From: Stomoxys calcitrans
Lineage: Eukaryota; Arthropoda; Insecta; Diptera; Muscidae
Length of the DNA: 64,000 nt
NCBI RefSeq assembly: GCF_963082655.1
Contig: NC_081556.1
Span: forward strand, 66,579,727-66,643,726
Direction: 5' to 3'
How positions within the stretch are numbered: the first letter of the stretch is position 1; each line of letters opens with the position of its first letter. The position numbers were made by a program, and so were the translations under genes. The notes under the pieces are model-generated. The model was not told where the DNA came from, ran no database searches, and saw only the letters and a program-made list of their open reading frames with translations. Positions 22,190 through 33,957 of the stretch are shown piece by piece.

Positions 22190-25134
22190 GTCGATACGTG
22201 ATAACTATGAGCACCACACTGGAACTTTGAGCTCCGACTTGTGTGATGTCCATCGTTATCATGGGAAGCTTAGCTGAAAGCTACCGGTCGCGTCCACAGG
22301 TTGAGGATGGTGGGAAGCTCCGTTTTTATGCGAAGTAGCTGCAAATGCGGCCGCAGGCAGTCAGCTATTTTCGAGAGGAGAGTCTCAGTGAGGACTCAGG
22401 TGGCACTGGCTCTTAATTAAATACTGAGTGCCAATGATACTCGAGGTGACAGGGCGAGTTATGGGCGCCTTCAAATAACCAATGGCCAACATCTGCGTCT
22501 GTTCCCAGGTAAGGGGCGGCTGGAGGCGAGCGTCAGATCTTGGAGCAAGCGGCTCGCCACAACGAGGGATACATGTGCAATCCCACAAAACCCATGCGGT
22601 AGGGCCTTGGGCCAGAAAACCGCCCCCCGGAGAACTACTATGAGAAACAAAGGAATAGTAAAAATGGACCCCCCAAAGTTGACAACCCACGCAAACGAAA
22701 AAAAGGACCATGATTTGCGGATCTGCACCTGCAATGTCCGCACTCTTTATAGAGAAGGTGCAGTATACGCGCTGGCGGATGTATTAGAGAAGTACAAGGC
22801 AGATATTACCGCTTTAGAGGAAGTGCGATGGACTGGGAATGGCGTCACTACAACACCAAACGGTGACGAACTATACTATAGCTGCCATAACACGAGGCAT
22901 GAATTTGGCTGCGGATTTGTAGTTAGTCGGAGACTGAAACACCTTGTCTCCAGCTTTACTCCGGTGGATTAGAGGCTAGCCACAATCTGCATAAAAACCA
23001 AATTCTTCAACATCAGCCTTATTTGTGCCCATGCCCCGACGGAAGACAAAGATGCGCAGACCAAGGATATTTTCTACGAGCGCCTAGAGAGAGAATATGA
23101 CCGCTGCCCCGCCCATGAATTTAAAAGCATTCTGGGAGATTTTAATGCGACGATAGTTTAGTTTAGTTTAGCCTCCACGAGGCTGATAGATTTCGCCGCG
23201 GCAAAAAACATGCTAGTGTATAACATTAGATTTCAACATAAAAATATTCACAAAGCTACATGGCTGTCACCCGATCAAAACACGAGATACCAAATTAATC
23301 ACGTTGTGATATATGGAAGGCATTCATCCAGCGTGTTAGATGTACGATCGTTTCGTGAAGCGAATATAGATTCGGATCATTACCTTGTTGCGGCAAAGGT
23401 TCACACCCGTTTGAACATGACGAGGAAAGTACGATCTGACACTGCACGGAAGCTGGACATTGAAAAGCTGCAAACACAACAAATGGCAGCGGTATACTCC
23501 ACTCGACTGACCCAACTGCTTGATGAAAGCACTCTTTGTTCCGATGATATAATGGCGCAGTGGCAAACTATTGCCCATTCCATGGAAAATGCGGCGAAAT
23601 CCGTACTTAGATACCGAAAGCCTCCTCCAAGAAACCCATGCCAAGATTAAAACCTAAAGTCATTGAGATAATTGGGCCCTATCAATGCGGCTTTAGACTT
23701 GAATCCACCCTGGACCAGATATTTACACTGCGCCAAATCCTGGAAAAGACCCGAGAAGGACAAATCAACTCTTTGTTGAATACAAAGCCGCCTTCCATAA
23801 TCCTTTACGTTCAAAGGTATTTCAAGCCATGTCTGAGTTTTGTATCCCTATATTGTATCTTAATAATACTCTGCAGGATGACACTTGCTGATACGCGTTC
23901 CTCAGTAAGAAAGAATCTCTCGGAACCATTTAATACCAAACGAGGTTTCAGACAAGGAGACAGCCTATAGTGTGATCTCTTTAACATCCTGCTGGAGAAG
24001 ATTATACGAGATACAGATGTGAATAGATATGGCATCACAAGAGAACACATTCTACTCTCCTATGCCGACGACATCGATATCATAGGTCGGTGACCGGAAG
24101 TAGTAAATGCAGCCTTTGAAAGAATCGAAAGAGAGTCAGTGAAAATGTGTCTGGCTGTAAATAGAGATAAGATGAAATGAATGGTTTCAACTCCCAAAAA
24201 GTCCTGCACAACCGAGCAGATAAAGAAAATGGAGAAAGTTGGACCCATAACTTTGAGACAATCAGTAACCTTATCTACCTCGGCACCGCCGTAACCGCAA
24301 CAAATGACATCAGTTTTGAGATTAAACGAAGAATAATACTGGCAAACAGATACTACTCTGGTCTAAGTAAGCAGTTTCGATATAAGGCCACCTCACGACA
24401 GACGAAGATTACTGATACTACCCGTGCTATTATATGGTTCTGAAGCGTGGGTACTTGTGAAAGCTGATGAGGCAGTGCTTTGAGTATTTGAGAGAAAGAT
24501 TCTTCGTAAAATATATGGACCAGTTTGCGTTAATGGAGAATGTAGGCGACGTATGAACCACGAGCTGTATGACGATGATAGCATAGTTACACGCATCAAA
24601 ATACAACGGCTGCGTTGGCTAGGTCGTGTTGTCAGAATGGATGAAGCAAAGAATTCTTTTGAAGTCACACACGGTGGTACACGCAAACCGCGAGCACTGA
24701 TAATACCGTGCTATTATATGGTTCTTAAGCATGGGTACTTGTGAAAGCTGATGAGGCAGTGCTTGGAGTATTTGAGAGAAAGATTCTTCGTAAAATATAT
24801 GGACCAGTTTGCGTTAATGGAGAATGTAGGCGACGTATGAACCACGAGCTGTATGACGATGATAGCATAGTTACACGCATCAAAATACAACGGCTGCGTT
24901 GGCTAGGTCGTGTTGTCAGAATGGATGAAGCAAAGAATTCTTTTGAAGTCACACACGGTGGTACACGCAAACCGCGAAAACCAAAAGCCCAATGGAAAGA
25001 TCAAGTGGTGGGAGACACCTCGAAACTTAATGTCAGAGATTTTAGAATGAGCGCAGAAGATCGAGGCGCTTGGAACGCTATTCTACGTTCGGCTAGTGGA
25101 ACAAATATTCTGTCATAGCCAATTAATGTAACGT
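22190..25134 (+). pseudogene. RTE-type LINE (endonuclease + RT), defective
   Basis: After a leader of about 400 bp, a frame starting at 22607 gives LRICTCNVRTLYREG, ADITALEEVRWTG and SCHNTRHEFGCGFVV, hallmarks of RTE/BovB endonuclease. The domain continues past a stop at 22970 with ISLICAHAPTEDKD, ILGDFNATIV and ANIDSDHYLVAAKV (to 23410). After a deletion near 23650, RT text reads GPYQCGFRLESTLDQIF, FRQGDSL and SYADDIDIIGR (to about 24090). The C-terminal part LRWLGRVVRMDEAKNSFEV occurs twice because of a tandem duplication. It ends near 25120. Several stops make it non-functional. It sits inside a CR1-like LINE. Confidence 0.8.
24412..24978 (+). repeat. 284-bp tandem duplication in RTE LINE
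   Basis: The text GTGCTATTATATGGTTCT at 24424 recurs at 24708. The two units, 284 bp apart, differ only at a few sites (for example TGAAGCGTGGG versus TAAGCATGGG, and CTTTGAG versus CTTGGAG). The second unit restores the open C-terminal frame (24741-25118). Confidence 0.85.
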
Positions 25135-26300
25135 AAAGTTTCGGCCGATTGGATGGTACTTCAATTTTGGAGTCATTAGATGAGATGATTGAAATGTTTA
25201 ACTCTGTTTTAAAAATTGAATATCTAGAGCTGTTCCGAAAAAAATTATCTCTAGCAATACTAGTCCCCCCTGGAGTTCTGCTGCTTTATCAAGATTAAAG
25301 AATGGAAAAAATAAGCTTTATAAAAGATTAAACAAAAATGGTTCTTCTTCGGAGTTTGTAAATTACTCCGTCATGAGATTGGAATATACTACATATCTTG
25401 AATAAAAGACTATATCATGGCTATATATCGAGAATGAAGAATGAATTGATATCTAATCCTAAATCATTGGGCGATCTAATGATTGCCCAATGACGTCGCA
25501 TTTCGGAAAAGATGTTGCAGATGATGTAATTTCTAACATATATGTCTCATTTTTTGAAAACAACATTTTCTGATAAAGTATATAATTCCACACACAACTA
25601 TCCCTATGGTATTATGGATGTTACGACTATTACTGTTCCACTATTAGATGGTTCAACAGTGTTACGCAATCTGAAATTCATAAAGCATACAACGTTCCTA
25701 GGCCTGGAAGGAATCCCTTCGTGTATTCTTAAATACTGTGCAGTAAATTTTGCACTTCCTCTCTCTATAATGTTTAATAAGTCTCTGGATACTGGCTATT
25801 TACCACCAATTTGGAGAGAATATTTTGTTGTACCTTTCTTAAAATCGGGTAGTAGAACAGAAGCGTCAAACTATAGAGGAATTCCAAAACTGAACACAAT
25901 TCCAAAAACATTTGAAAAGATGGTGACTGAGCTATTATTTTTTCAAGTTTCATCTATTTTTTGTAAATTTCAACATGGCTTCCGGAAACATCGGAACGTT
26001 TTGGAATGAACTACAATTGTCAATGAAAGGTATATGAGTCGATATCAGACGGGTTGTATTTATATTGACTTCAGCAAAGCTTTTGATAAGGTTAATCATG
26101 AATTATTGTAATTTAGGTTGTATCTTATGGGGTTCTCCAACGCATTCTTGTACTGGATAAAATCCTACCTAATACTAGAGCTCAAATGGTGGAAATAGGG
26201 AATGCTATTTCTAATAAAATTAATGTGACGTCTGGTGCAATTTTATCTACATTGTTTAAAAATGACCTGCCGAATGCAGTGTAAGGTTCTAATGTATACA
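25135..26300 (+). pseudogene. CR1/jockey-like LINE, 3' half (RT)
   Basis: This continues the LINE of 19610-21095. The linker near 25290-25460 reads KNKLYKRLNKNGSSSEFV and RMKNELISNPKS. An open frame from 25542 gives VPLLDGSTVLRNLK, GLEGIPSCILKYCAVNF and NYRGIPKLNTIPKTFEKM. Past a stop near 26007, IDFSKAFDKVNHELL lies near 26065-26105 and VTSGAI near 26225. The YADD box and thumb are missing. The abrupt right end abuts the minus-strand LOA copy. Confidence 0.75.
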
Positions 26301-26324
26301 CATAATGTAAAACATTTCTATTCT

Positions 26325-28080
26325 TTTAATGACTTAACTCGTTCTGCGTCGATCCGAAAAACGGCAGTTCTGTGACCTTTACTCCCAAATCGACTGCCCT
26401 TTCATTCCCCCTTACTCCTTTATGGCCTGGCACCCAAACGACACGGATTGTGTCATCCTCAAAGAAGGCGTTAATCGCCTTCTTACACTCCAAGACTGTT
26501 CGTGGCCTTAACGTGCTGGTTGTTATTGCCATTGTGGCCATTTTACTGTCCGTAAAGATGTTCATACTCAACGTCCTCGCATTAGTACCACACCACCTCA
26601 CGCATTCCGTGATCGCCCGGATCCTGCCTGCAAGATTGTTTTATGGTCAGGCAGTCTACAACAGACCTCAGTCACTGGGTTCTCAATGTTGACCCCTAGG
26701 CCCACTCTGTCCCCTAGCTTTGATCCATCCGTGTAACATGATCTTCCAGATGGCAAAACTAAGATTCCGTCAGTCCAAGACGGTGCCGCTAGCAGCAGTG
26801 CCACGCACTCGATCGGAAACCTTTTCAATTCTACCCAGGTTTCCCATAGACACCTCGATTATACAACGATGGTATTAGCTACTCCTATACTCAACCCATT
26901 CTCCCATCGCCTTAAGTCTCATAGCCCCGGTGACTGCCTCGCATTAAATCTGTATGTCAATGGGTCGGATATCTAGAATCTAGGGCGTTGTCCTTATTGC
27001 TCCGTCTATGTCAAGACAACATGTTCTCAGAACTTGTCGTATGGTCATAACATTGCAGTTTTTCCTGAATGTGACACTTCGAATTAAGTTTCCTACCTAA
27101 GATCACTCCTAAGTATTTGACCTTGTCAGATATTGAAATCCATTTATTGAGGAAACGTGGCACTTCAAATTGGCCCACCTTCTTCTTCCCCGTGAACAGG
27201 CATATTTCTGTCTTCTCTGGGTTAACATTGAGACCCCTGGTTCTAGCCCAGTCATATTCCATAAGCAAGACCCTTTCGGCCCTTCTGCATAGCTGGTTCA
27301 GATCCTTACCCCTTAGAAGTATTATAACATCGTCTGCATAGCACACGGGTTCAAATCCCTCTTCAGTCATCATCCGTAATAGGTTATTTATGTTGGTCAC
27401 CCAAATGAGTGCCACTTTCTTCCTTATACATATATATGTCATGGGACCCGCAATTTATCCATCTGTATATGGTCTCCCTAGTCTCTAAGGACCCGGTCCA
27501 ACCGGTACTGGTCAAAGGATTGGATCATTGTGTCAGTCCGCACATTATTAAATGCCCCGTCGATGTCAATGCAAACCGCCAATGCAACCGCACAACCTCG
27601 TTCAGGGCAGCCTCCGCCGACCTTCCCTAAACATAGGCAAGCTGTTGGTATTTAAGCAGTTCGCTGGATATCTTATTCTTTATCATGGTATTCACAATGA
27701 GTTCCATGGTTTGGCGGTGTCATTAACGCTTTAGACCTGGTCACAGAAAAGCTTTCAGGAGGCACGTTTTGCCGCTCTGGTAATCTTATTGTATTCCTTG
27801 AGCCGTGTGTAATATACATCCCAATATACTTCCGATTTTCTACGACATACTCTGTTAAAACGTCTGCGGACCTCTTTCCCAATGTTGCTTCCTTTCTCGA
27901 AGAGGACAATTATCTTTAAAAGAATCCACTAGAGCAGTCGTAATCCTGTTGACATTGTCGTCAATATCTTCTATGCTTGGACAATCTAAATTATCTTGCC
28001 CAAGTCTTTTTCTGAGTAGTTTTTCGAATTTTGGCCAGTTGGTTTTCAACTTATTACGGAAGCTTATCGGATTCGGCGAT
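26325..28080 (-). pseudogene. LOA-like LINE fragment (RT to RNase H), minus strand
   Basis: Compared with the element at 33958-39250, this copy shows the linker to RT (28049-27855: LLRKRLGQDNLDCPSIEDI), then RT text across frameshifts. The YADD region at 27442-27011 reads GFEPVCYADDVIILLRGKD and LNVNPEKTEICLF. RNase H lies at 26828-26326 (SCYTDGSKLGDRVGLGV, NIFTDSKMATMAI, WVPGHKGVRGNERAVDLGV). All four acidic RNase H positions appear present except where frames break. The 3' end beyond RNase H is missing. Confidence 0.75.
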
Positions 28081-28164
28081 AAAAGAAAGAAGAAAAAATT
28101 GCCTTACTTTTGTGAGCCTCTCTTCATTGTCGTGGATACCGTCTGTAAAAAGTATAATGATCGG

Positions 28165-28440
28165 TCTATATTTTTTCTGTGTATGATTGTAAAGTAAAAA
28201 AAGTTTATTCTGAAAATCGTTACGCTGAAAAAGTGAGAATCGGAAAAAATTAGTATATGTATGAACAAATAGAATGGACAAATTCTAAACGAAACAAATC
28301 GGAGGAAATTAAAGGATGCAAACGTGATATATATTTGCAACATATAAATATTTTTAGAATTGTCTTATTGAAATAGATTTGGTATTTATTACGATTAATT
28401 TTAAAAATATGTATACGTTAATTTGTTTCCACTTTAATTG
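28165..28440 (+). repeat. Repeat family E, copy 3
   Basis: TTTTTTCTGTGTATGATTG, CAAATAGAATGGACAAATTC, GGAGGAAATTAAAGGATGCAAACG and TTGGTATTTATTACGATTAATTTTAAAA parallel 19240-19580. It is non-coding. Confidence 0.55.
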
Positions 28441-28559
28441 GATTTTTGAGCTTATCATAAATCCAAATTGCAAAATTGTTAATCAATAGCACAAATTCCT
28501 TTATAGGGCCGATTTCAGCAAATTGTTTAATTGAATGTACAAATTCCTTAATTAAACCT

Positions 28560-29430
28560 AGTTTTTGTATTTTCTAAAATTTATTTTTCCATATGTCTCG
28601 AATGTTTCGGACATCAGCTTGGAATATTACACGAGTGGTACCAATTCCGAAGACGAGAGTGCAGCGTAATTTTCTTCCAGTGCTGCCAAGATAATGGAAC
28701 ACTTGATATATTGGGTTGCCCAAAAAGTAATTGCGGATTTTTCATATAGTCGGCGTTGACAAATTTTTTCACAGCTTGTGACTCTGTAATTGCATTCTTT
28801 CTTTTGTCAGTTATCAGCTGTTACTTTTAGCTTGCTTTAGAAAAAAAGTGTAAAAAAGTATATTTGATTAAAGTTCATTCTAAGTTTTATGAAAAATGCA
28901 TTTACTTTCTTTTAAAAAATCCGCAATCACTTCTTGGGCAACCCAATATATTCCTTGAATCTGCCTTCCATCAGGGATATAATACAACTTCATTGCTTTT
29001 GGAGATGACGGATTCTATCAGGGAGAAACTTACTGAGAATAGCTTGTGCACGCTTATACCAATTGACATATCGAAAACATTTAATTGTGTTGATTATCGT
29101 AGTTTATTAATTAAACTGAATGATCAGTTTGGATTTTCTCTCTCTCGCTAGAAGCATGTATTCCTCAGGGCTCGGCTTTGGGGCCACTATTGCCCATTTT
29201 ATATATGTCGTGTGGATTTCCGATCTTGTGAACTATTCCTTTATAGTGATGGTGTTTTTTTACAATTTTCCTCTAACTGCAGTTCGATTTTGTTGTTAGA
29301 GGATATAATAAATAGCACATTAGAAACCATATTACGTTGGGCTTGTGATAATTCTTTAACGATTAATTCATCCAAGTCTAAAGCAGGGTACTTTGTTTTT
29401 AGTTGTAAAAAAACAAAAGATCATTAATTA
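28560..29430 (+). pseudogene. CR1/jockey-like LINE RT fragment split by a MITE
   Basis: The left part (to 28710) encodes WNITRVVPIPKTRVQRNF, an RT finger motif. After the MITE, the right part encodes SAFHQGYNTTSLLLEM, LCTLIPIDISKTFNCVDY and, in another frame, IPQGSALGPLL. The frame at 29212-29427 gives LRWACDNSLTINSSKSK, the motif after the YADD box. The catalytic YADD itself is lost. It is a dead fragment related to the LINE at 52320-55945. Confidence 0.7.
28711..28946 (-). mobile_element. Mariner-type MITE, copy 2
   Basis: 236 bp, ends TTGGGTTGCCC and GGGCAACCCAA, flanked by TA (28709-28710 and 28947-28948). Inverted relative to the copy at 2754. It is inserted in LINE RT sequence. Confidence 0.85.
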
Positions 29431-29639
29431 CATAAACATGTATACAGCAATTTTCTGCACCAGTAATTTACTACACTAGAATTAGTTTAGCCTAATTGCT
29501 ACTTTTAAGTCATTACTAATACAACTCTGCAAATAAATCCCACGGTAAAGTTAAATAATTATCAACTTTGACGACTGAAATCCAGCGTCATTCTATGTTG
29601 CCATACGTGAAGTTAAGAGCTATATATATATTTATAGCT
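29431..29639. other. Unassigned spacer
   Basis: AT-rich; no feature recognised. Confidence 0.3.
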
Positions 29640-30535
29640 GGTGGCAGTTGCCCAACAACCATGGCGAAACAATTAAAGGTGGTCTTATTTGTACAACAAC
29701 AACAAATCATATGGTGTAATCCACCATCTTACCATTAAGCTGATCGTCGTTTTGCCAACACACACAAAGAAATTTATGTGCGTGTGTATATATGCCTGCG
29801 TGCATTAGCGGGGAATATGCGAGAAAGAAGATAACAACAAAGAGAATGCAAACAAAAATCTGACATCTTAATAGCGCCAAACCCGGCCGGCTGTTAACAA
29901 CTGTGCGCGTGAGATCACCTTTTTAAATCCGCCTTGCCCAACAACAAAATATTGAGTGCACTGTCTGTCAAAATCAGTGATTATTGCAACTCTGTGTGAG
30001 TTAGGGCTTTTAACTATATACAAACACACAACCAAAACTCATTGACAGATAGTGCACTTCGCGAGAAATAGTGTTTTTGGGCGTCAAAATTAAAAAATGT
30101 GTAACTTACGCGTTGCTTCGCGGTATTTGTTTGCAGAGTTGCATTTTTTAACGCAACACTTAAATCAACGCGATCATTCTGTTTTGGCCTTAACAGTGGC
30201 ATAACATTTGTTGATAAAGGCTGTTACTACGCTTTTTTGTGGGGGAAATTTCAGAAAATCGTTCTTTCGATTGTTTGACAATGGTACCACATTAGATTTT
30301 TTGGGTTTCTTTAGCAAAAATGTTGCCATTGACGTATAAAAATTAATATGGCACCAACCAATTTACCAGCTGCTTACGTGCACGTGTACCCACAAATGTT
30401 CTTGTAATTTTAACCGAAACCCAACCCTTTGAAGATAATCATGGCGAAACAATTAAAGATGGTCTCATTTGTACAACAACAACAAATCATGTGGTGCAAT
30501 CCGCCATCGGCATCAAGATATCATTTCAAAAGTGA
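29640..30535 (-). repeat. Repeat family G, long copy
   Basis: Contains CCATGGCGAAACAATTAAAG, CCGGCCGGCTGTTAACAAC, the core ATTGAGTGCACTGTCTGTCA and, further right, TTGACAGATAGTGCACTTCG. The last two phrases are inverted relative to each other. Related blocks are at 39270-39782, 44190-44450, 45395-45500, 46365-46960 and 47755-47935. A second CATGGCGAAACAATTAAAGATG block lies at 30440. It is non-coding; the class is unknown. Confidence 0.55.
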
Positions 30536-31310
30536 CATTGTGTGTGTACGTGCTCAAGTAAAATGAGAGAAAGATTGCACTCTTTTTTTTTAAGCCTGTG
30601 TTACGTTGTTCCTTATGCGACTGGGATGTGGCTTGGGGCACCGGCTGGCTCTTGTCGTTTCTTTGGGATAGGTGCAAACCTGTCAATCTCTCCCATCACA
30701 GTAGCAACTACATATAAAATCAAGAGGATACCACAAAAACAAGATGTACAACTACGCAAACAAACAAACAGATTTCCATCAGTTGGAGACAGATGGACCT
30801 CTCCAGCCGCCCAGCCCTTCAATGGTCATGAAGCTTCCTCAGTATATCTATCATGACCCCTTATGCCACCCACACCACCACATACCTCACGACACCCCCC
30901 TGCAACTCAAATTAGCACATCATAGTCATTTTCCTTCATGTTTTACTTAAAAACATAATTTATTTCATGGTGCTAACCTACTGAATATATAAAAATAGAT
31001 AAAAACTTATTTATAACTAATTTCTCGTTCTTTTAACCTGGACAAAAAAATGTTACAACAATAAGAATACATATAAAATCGCACAATCGTTATTCCTAGT
31101 TTTTTCTTTTTTTAGTCTATTACAGGAAACTACAATTTACTTGGAATCTGAAAAGCAATTTCAAGAAATCACAAGTAAGATTCCAACCCCTAGAGATGCC
31201 TGTCTAAATAAGCTCACTTATATGAAGCAATATCTAGGAAATAGGGCCGCTTTGCCCTCATTAAAATTAGAAAACATCTATCTTTGCAAAGCCTATTACA
31301 AACAACAACA
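30536..31310 (+). other. Unassigned stretch with one short coding-like frame
   Basis: Most of this interval matches no other part of the window. A frame starting ATG at 30744 and ending at 30950 (68 codons; MYNYANKQTDFHQLETDGPL, then histidine-rich HPHHHIPHD) has non-repetitive codon use but no domain I recognise. It could be a host exon, an old element or chance. No splice evidence decides this. Confidence 0.25.
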
Positions 31311-31424
31311 CAATCCCATGGCAGCTGGTTGTATGTACCGGATTGACCCGATGAATTCCTTCATCGGCAAGGGCTGCCGCCTCAGTGTACCACACACTGC
31401 TACTACAACAACAACAACAACAAA
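31311..31424 (+). mobile_element. Short retroposon carrying the 57.3-kb LINE leader, copy 1
   Basis: About 114 bp: AATCCCATGGCAGCTGGTTG, then GTACCGGATTGACCCGATG, TTCATCGGCAAGGGCTGCC and CTCAGTGTACC, then ACTGCTACTACAACAACAAC as a CAA-rich tail. It joins the first 80 bases of the LINE at 57279 to that LINE's last bases, with the body removed. The predicted ribozyme stems P2, P3 and P4 are kept; the first three bases of P1 differ. Confidence 0.7.
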
Positions 31425-31563
31425 ATAATCAATCGTCGACTTATTGAAACGAAATTATCCTACCTATAACTAAAACTGAATGAGTATTCATTCATCTTGA
31501 ACAAAAAAAAATATAAAACAAAATAAATAAATATATATATAAATAAATATATATATATAAAAT

Positions 31564-31594
<31 letters not shown>
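31425..31594. repeat. TA-rich low-complexity stretch
   Basis: Runs of TATATA between about 31520 and 31595. The membrane-like frame on the minus strand here is a product of the repeat. Confidence 0.7.
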
Positions 31595-31596
<2 letters not shown>

Positions 31597-33045
31597 TTGT
31601 TTGTTTGTATGTTTGTGTGTTCCTTATAGACTCAGAAACGGCTGAACCGATTTTCTTGAAATTTTCACAGATGGTGCATAATGACACCATGGTGAAAATA
31701 GGGTACTACATTTTTTGACATCTGAAGGGGGGGAGGACCCTCCCCCTTACCGTAATTTTCAGAAACGCCAGATCTGGGAGATGGGTGGTGCGATTTAAGC
31801 TATATTATGTGTGCTCTCATATAGTACCCTAAAAATAAAAATTTGGTATTCAAATTTCGTATGGGGTACCTAGGGGAGCTGCCCCACCCTAAAACCTACC
31901 AAACATATATTTAGACCAATCACGACAGTATGGGACTCAAATTAAAGGTATTTAGGATAAGAAAACGTATCTGATATCCAATTGGCGGACCAAGTGCTAG
32001 GTGGACCACCTCGAGCCCCAAAACACACATAAATCGGACATATTTACCGATCATGGCTATATGGGACTCAAACCCCACTACACCACCAATATGAGGCTCA
32101 AATAAGAGGGTTTTTAGAGTAGAACACGAATTCGATATATATTTTCTAGGTCAACTCACTGAGTGGCCGCCCATCCCACCAAGCCGGTCATGTTTGCCTA
32201 CCATGGAAATATGAGGTTCAAATTAAAGGTATTTGGGAGTAAGTAGACCACGTATCTGATATCAACATTAGGCACCAACTGTCTAGGGGACGCCTCACCA
32301 CAACAACCCCTAGATAGGACGTATTTGCTCACCACGACAATTTGGGTGTTAGGGCCAATACCCCAAACCGGACACATTTGCTGACTTTTGCAATAAGGAG
32401 TTTAAATGAACAATGTGGAGCTTAAATAAAAGGTATTGGGGGTAGAGCAAGAGTTGATACCCACTTTCGGGACCAATTTTCTGGGGTCTACCCCTTTATA
32501 CCCAACAAACAGCAATTTTTTACTGACCATCGCAATATGGGAATTTGATATCCAAATGAAGGACCATGTAATTAGGGCATCACCCCTTCCCAAAAACACT
32601 CCATGTGGCTCTAATGAAAGGTATTTGAGATTGGAAAACGAATTTGATAACCTATTTTGGGGCCATGTGTTTGGGGGACGCCTCATCGCAATATGAGGTT
32701 TAAAAAAATGGTATTTGAAAGGGCCAAGTATCTGGGGGACCACCTCTTCCCCGAAAACACCACTAAATCAGACATCATGAGAATATCGGGCTGAAATGAA
32801 GTATTTTAAGAATGGAGCACACCTTACATCCAAACTTAAATTCGTAGACCAATAAAGATTATACGGGATTATATATATACATATTGTTAAACTATTATCA
32901 AGCGATATGCTATTTTCGTAGCATGGTATTTCACTAAAAGCTCTGTAATTGTCGAAAATAAATATTCCAAGGAAAATTATGTCCCATATTAAGAGAAAGA
33001 AGGCATAGCGGAGCGGGCCCGGGTCAGCTAGTATATATATATATA
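31595..33045 (+). repeat. Repeat family B, copy 4 (complete)
   Basis: Starts TGTTTGTATGTTTGTGTG and GTTCCTTATAGACTC and ends GCGGAGCGGGCCCGGGTCAG followed by CTAGTA. Tandem units of about 100 bp fill 31900-32760. The right arm (32800-33000) is colinear with the arms of copies 2 and 3 and gives the uninterrupted sequence at the sites where copy 2 holds a MITE and a solo LTR. Confidence 0.65.
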
Positions 33046-33176
33046 TATATATATAAGAAAATATAATATATTTTCTCTTTTTCCTTGTATATGCAAAGAA
33101 ATGGTTTCAAAAACAACTTTTCCAATCGTCATCACATGACTATGTGGCTTATTTCTTTTTGTTGGTGTACTTTGTT

Positions 33177-33509
33177 TTAAATTATTGCGTATGATGGGCT
33201 TGCACCATCATGAAAGTCGTCATCAATTTCAAAAAAAGTCTGTCCTTTCTCACCCGTACAACACACTGGCGTAAACTTACAACAAAGTAGCCTACAATAA
33301 TCTCCTTGACAATAGCGATATCAGCTTGTTATGTTCTCGTAGCGGAAGTAAATGATGGGCCCCTTGTCGTCCAGGAGGCTTTTTTTCAATTTCTTCCATT
33401 CTGTGGTACGTGTATCGAGCAACCACTTCATTTTCCAAGACACTACTGGAGAAGACATCTTATCTATTAATAACTTCTTTCTCTTATACAAATTATCTCC
33501 CCTTCCCAT
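33177..33509 (-). other. Coding-like stretch with an internal TGA, origin unknown
   Basis: The minus strand from 33509 reads VVSWKMKWLLDTRTTEWKK, LLDDKGPIIYFRYENITS, then TGA at 33321-33323. The same frame stays open for 47 more codons: YCQGDYCRLLCCKFTPVCC, GEKGQTFFEIDDDFHDG, ending at TAA 33177-33179. The second part is rich in paired cysteines. Codons in the first part are GC-rich at third positions, unlike most of the window. An alternative reading splices at CTTCTCCAG near 33453 into another frame open for about 45 codons. I cannot assign it to host or transposon. Confidence 0.3.
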
Positions 33510-33689
33510 TATCTCTCATTGCCCACATTTCTCTTTCCTTTTTGACAGCGGTAATTTTCACGAATGGTTTTATCTTTTGTACAACCGCAACAACAATTTT
33601 GCCAATAATAAACGTCACATAACCTCCTAAACAAGTAAATCATAAATAAACAACAACAATAATCGCAGGGTACGGCCAGCCAGCACACC

Positions 33690-33957
33690 GCCAGCCTCCA
33701 AGTAACCATGACAGAGAATCCGGGCTGGTGACATTCCGTGGCACCGAGGCCGCCACGCAGGCGAAAAATGGCCATACATTAGGACCTCTCCACGCCGTTT
33801 TTTTTCTCTTGGTAACGACCCGCAAAGCCTGGGATCATTAAATTAGTAATACATATATAAATTAATAAGTAATGTATTTCATGTTTTACACTTAATTTAA
33901 TTCAACGAAACAAAAAGTTTTTCATTCATGTAGAAAATATAATTTATTTATTTTTAT
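33690..33957 (+). repeat. CR1-like LINE leader remnant
   Basis: AAAGCCTGGGATCATTAAATTAG and GTATTTCATGTTTTACACTTAATTTA parallel 19675-19760, the leader of the LINE at 19610. Only this leader part remains. The left portion, 33640-33800, matches nothing else here. Confidence 0.4.

Noticed and set aside
22190..22600. HDV-like ribozyme in the RTE leader
   Set aside because: RTE LINEs can carry one, but by hand I could not find the P1-P2-P3-P4 order in the three leader copies.
22385..22743. Minus-strand frames of about 100 codons
   Set aside because: They run antisense to the RTE leader and endonuclease and lack any family motif.
31460..31690. Minus-strand frame rich in tyrosine, isoleucine and phenylalanine that looks like membrane segments
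   Set aside because: It is a translation of a TA microsatellite.
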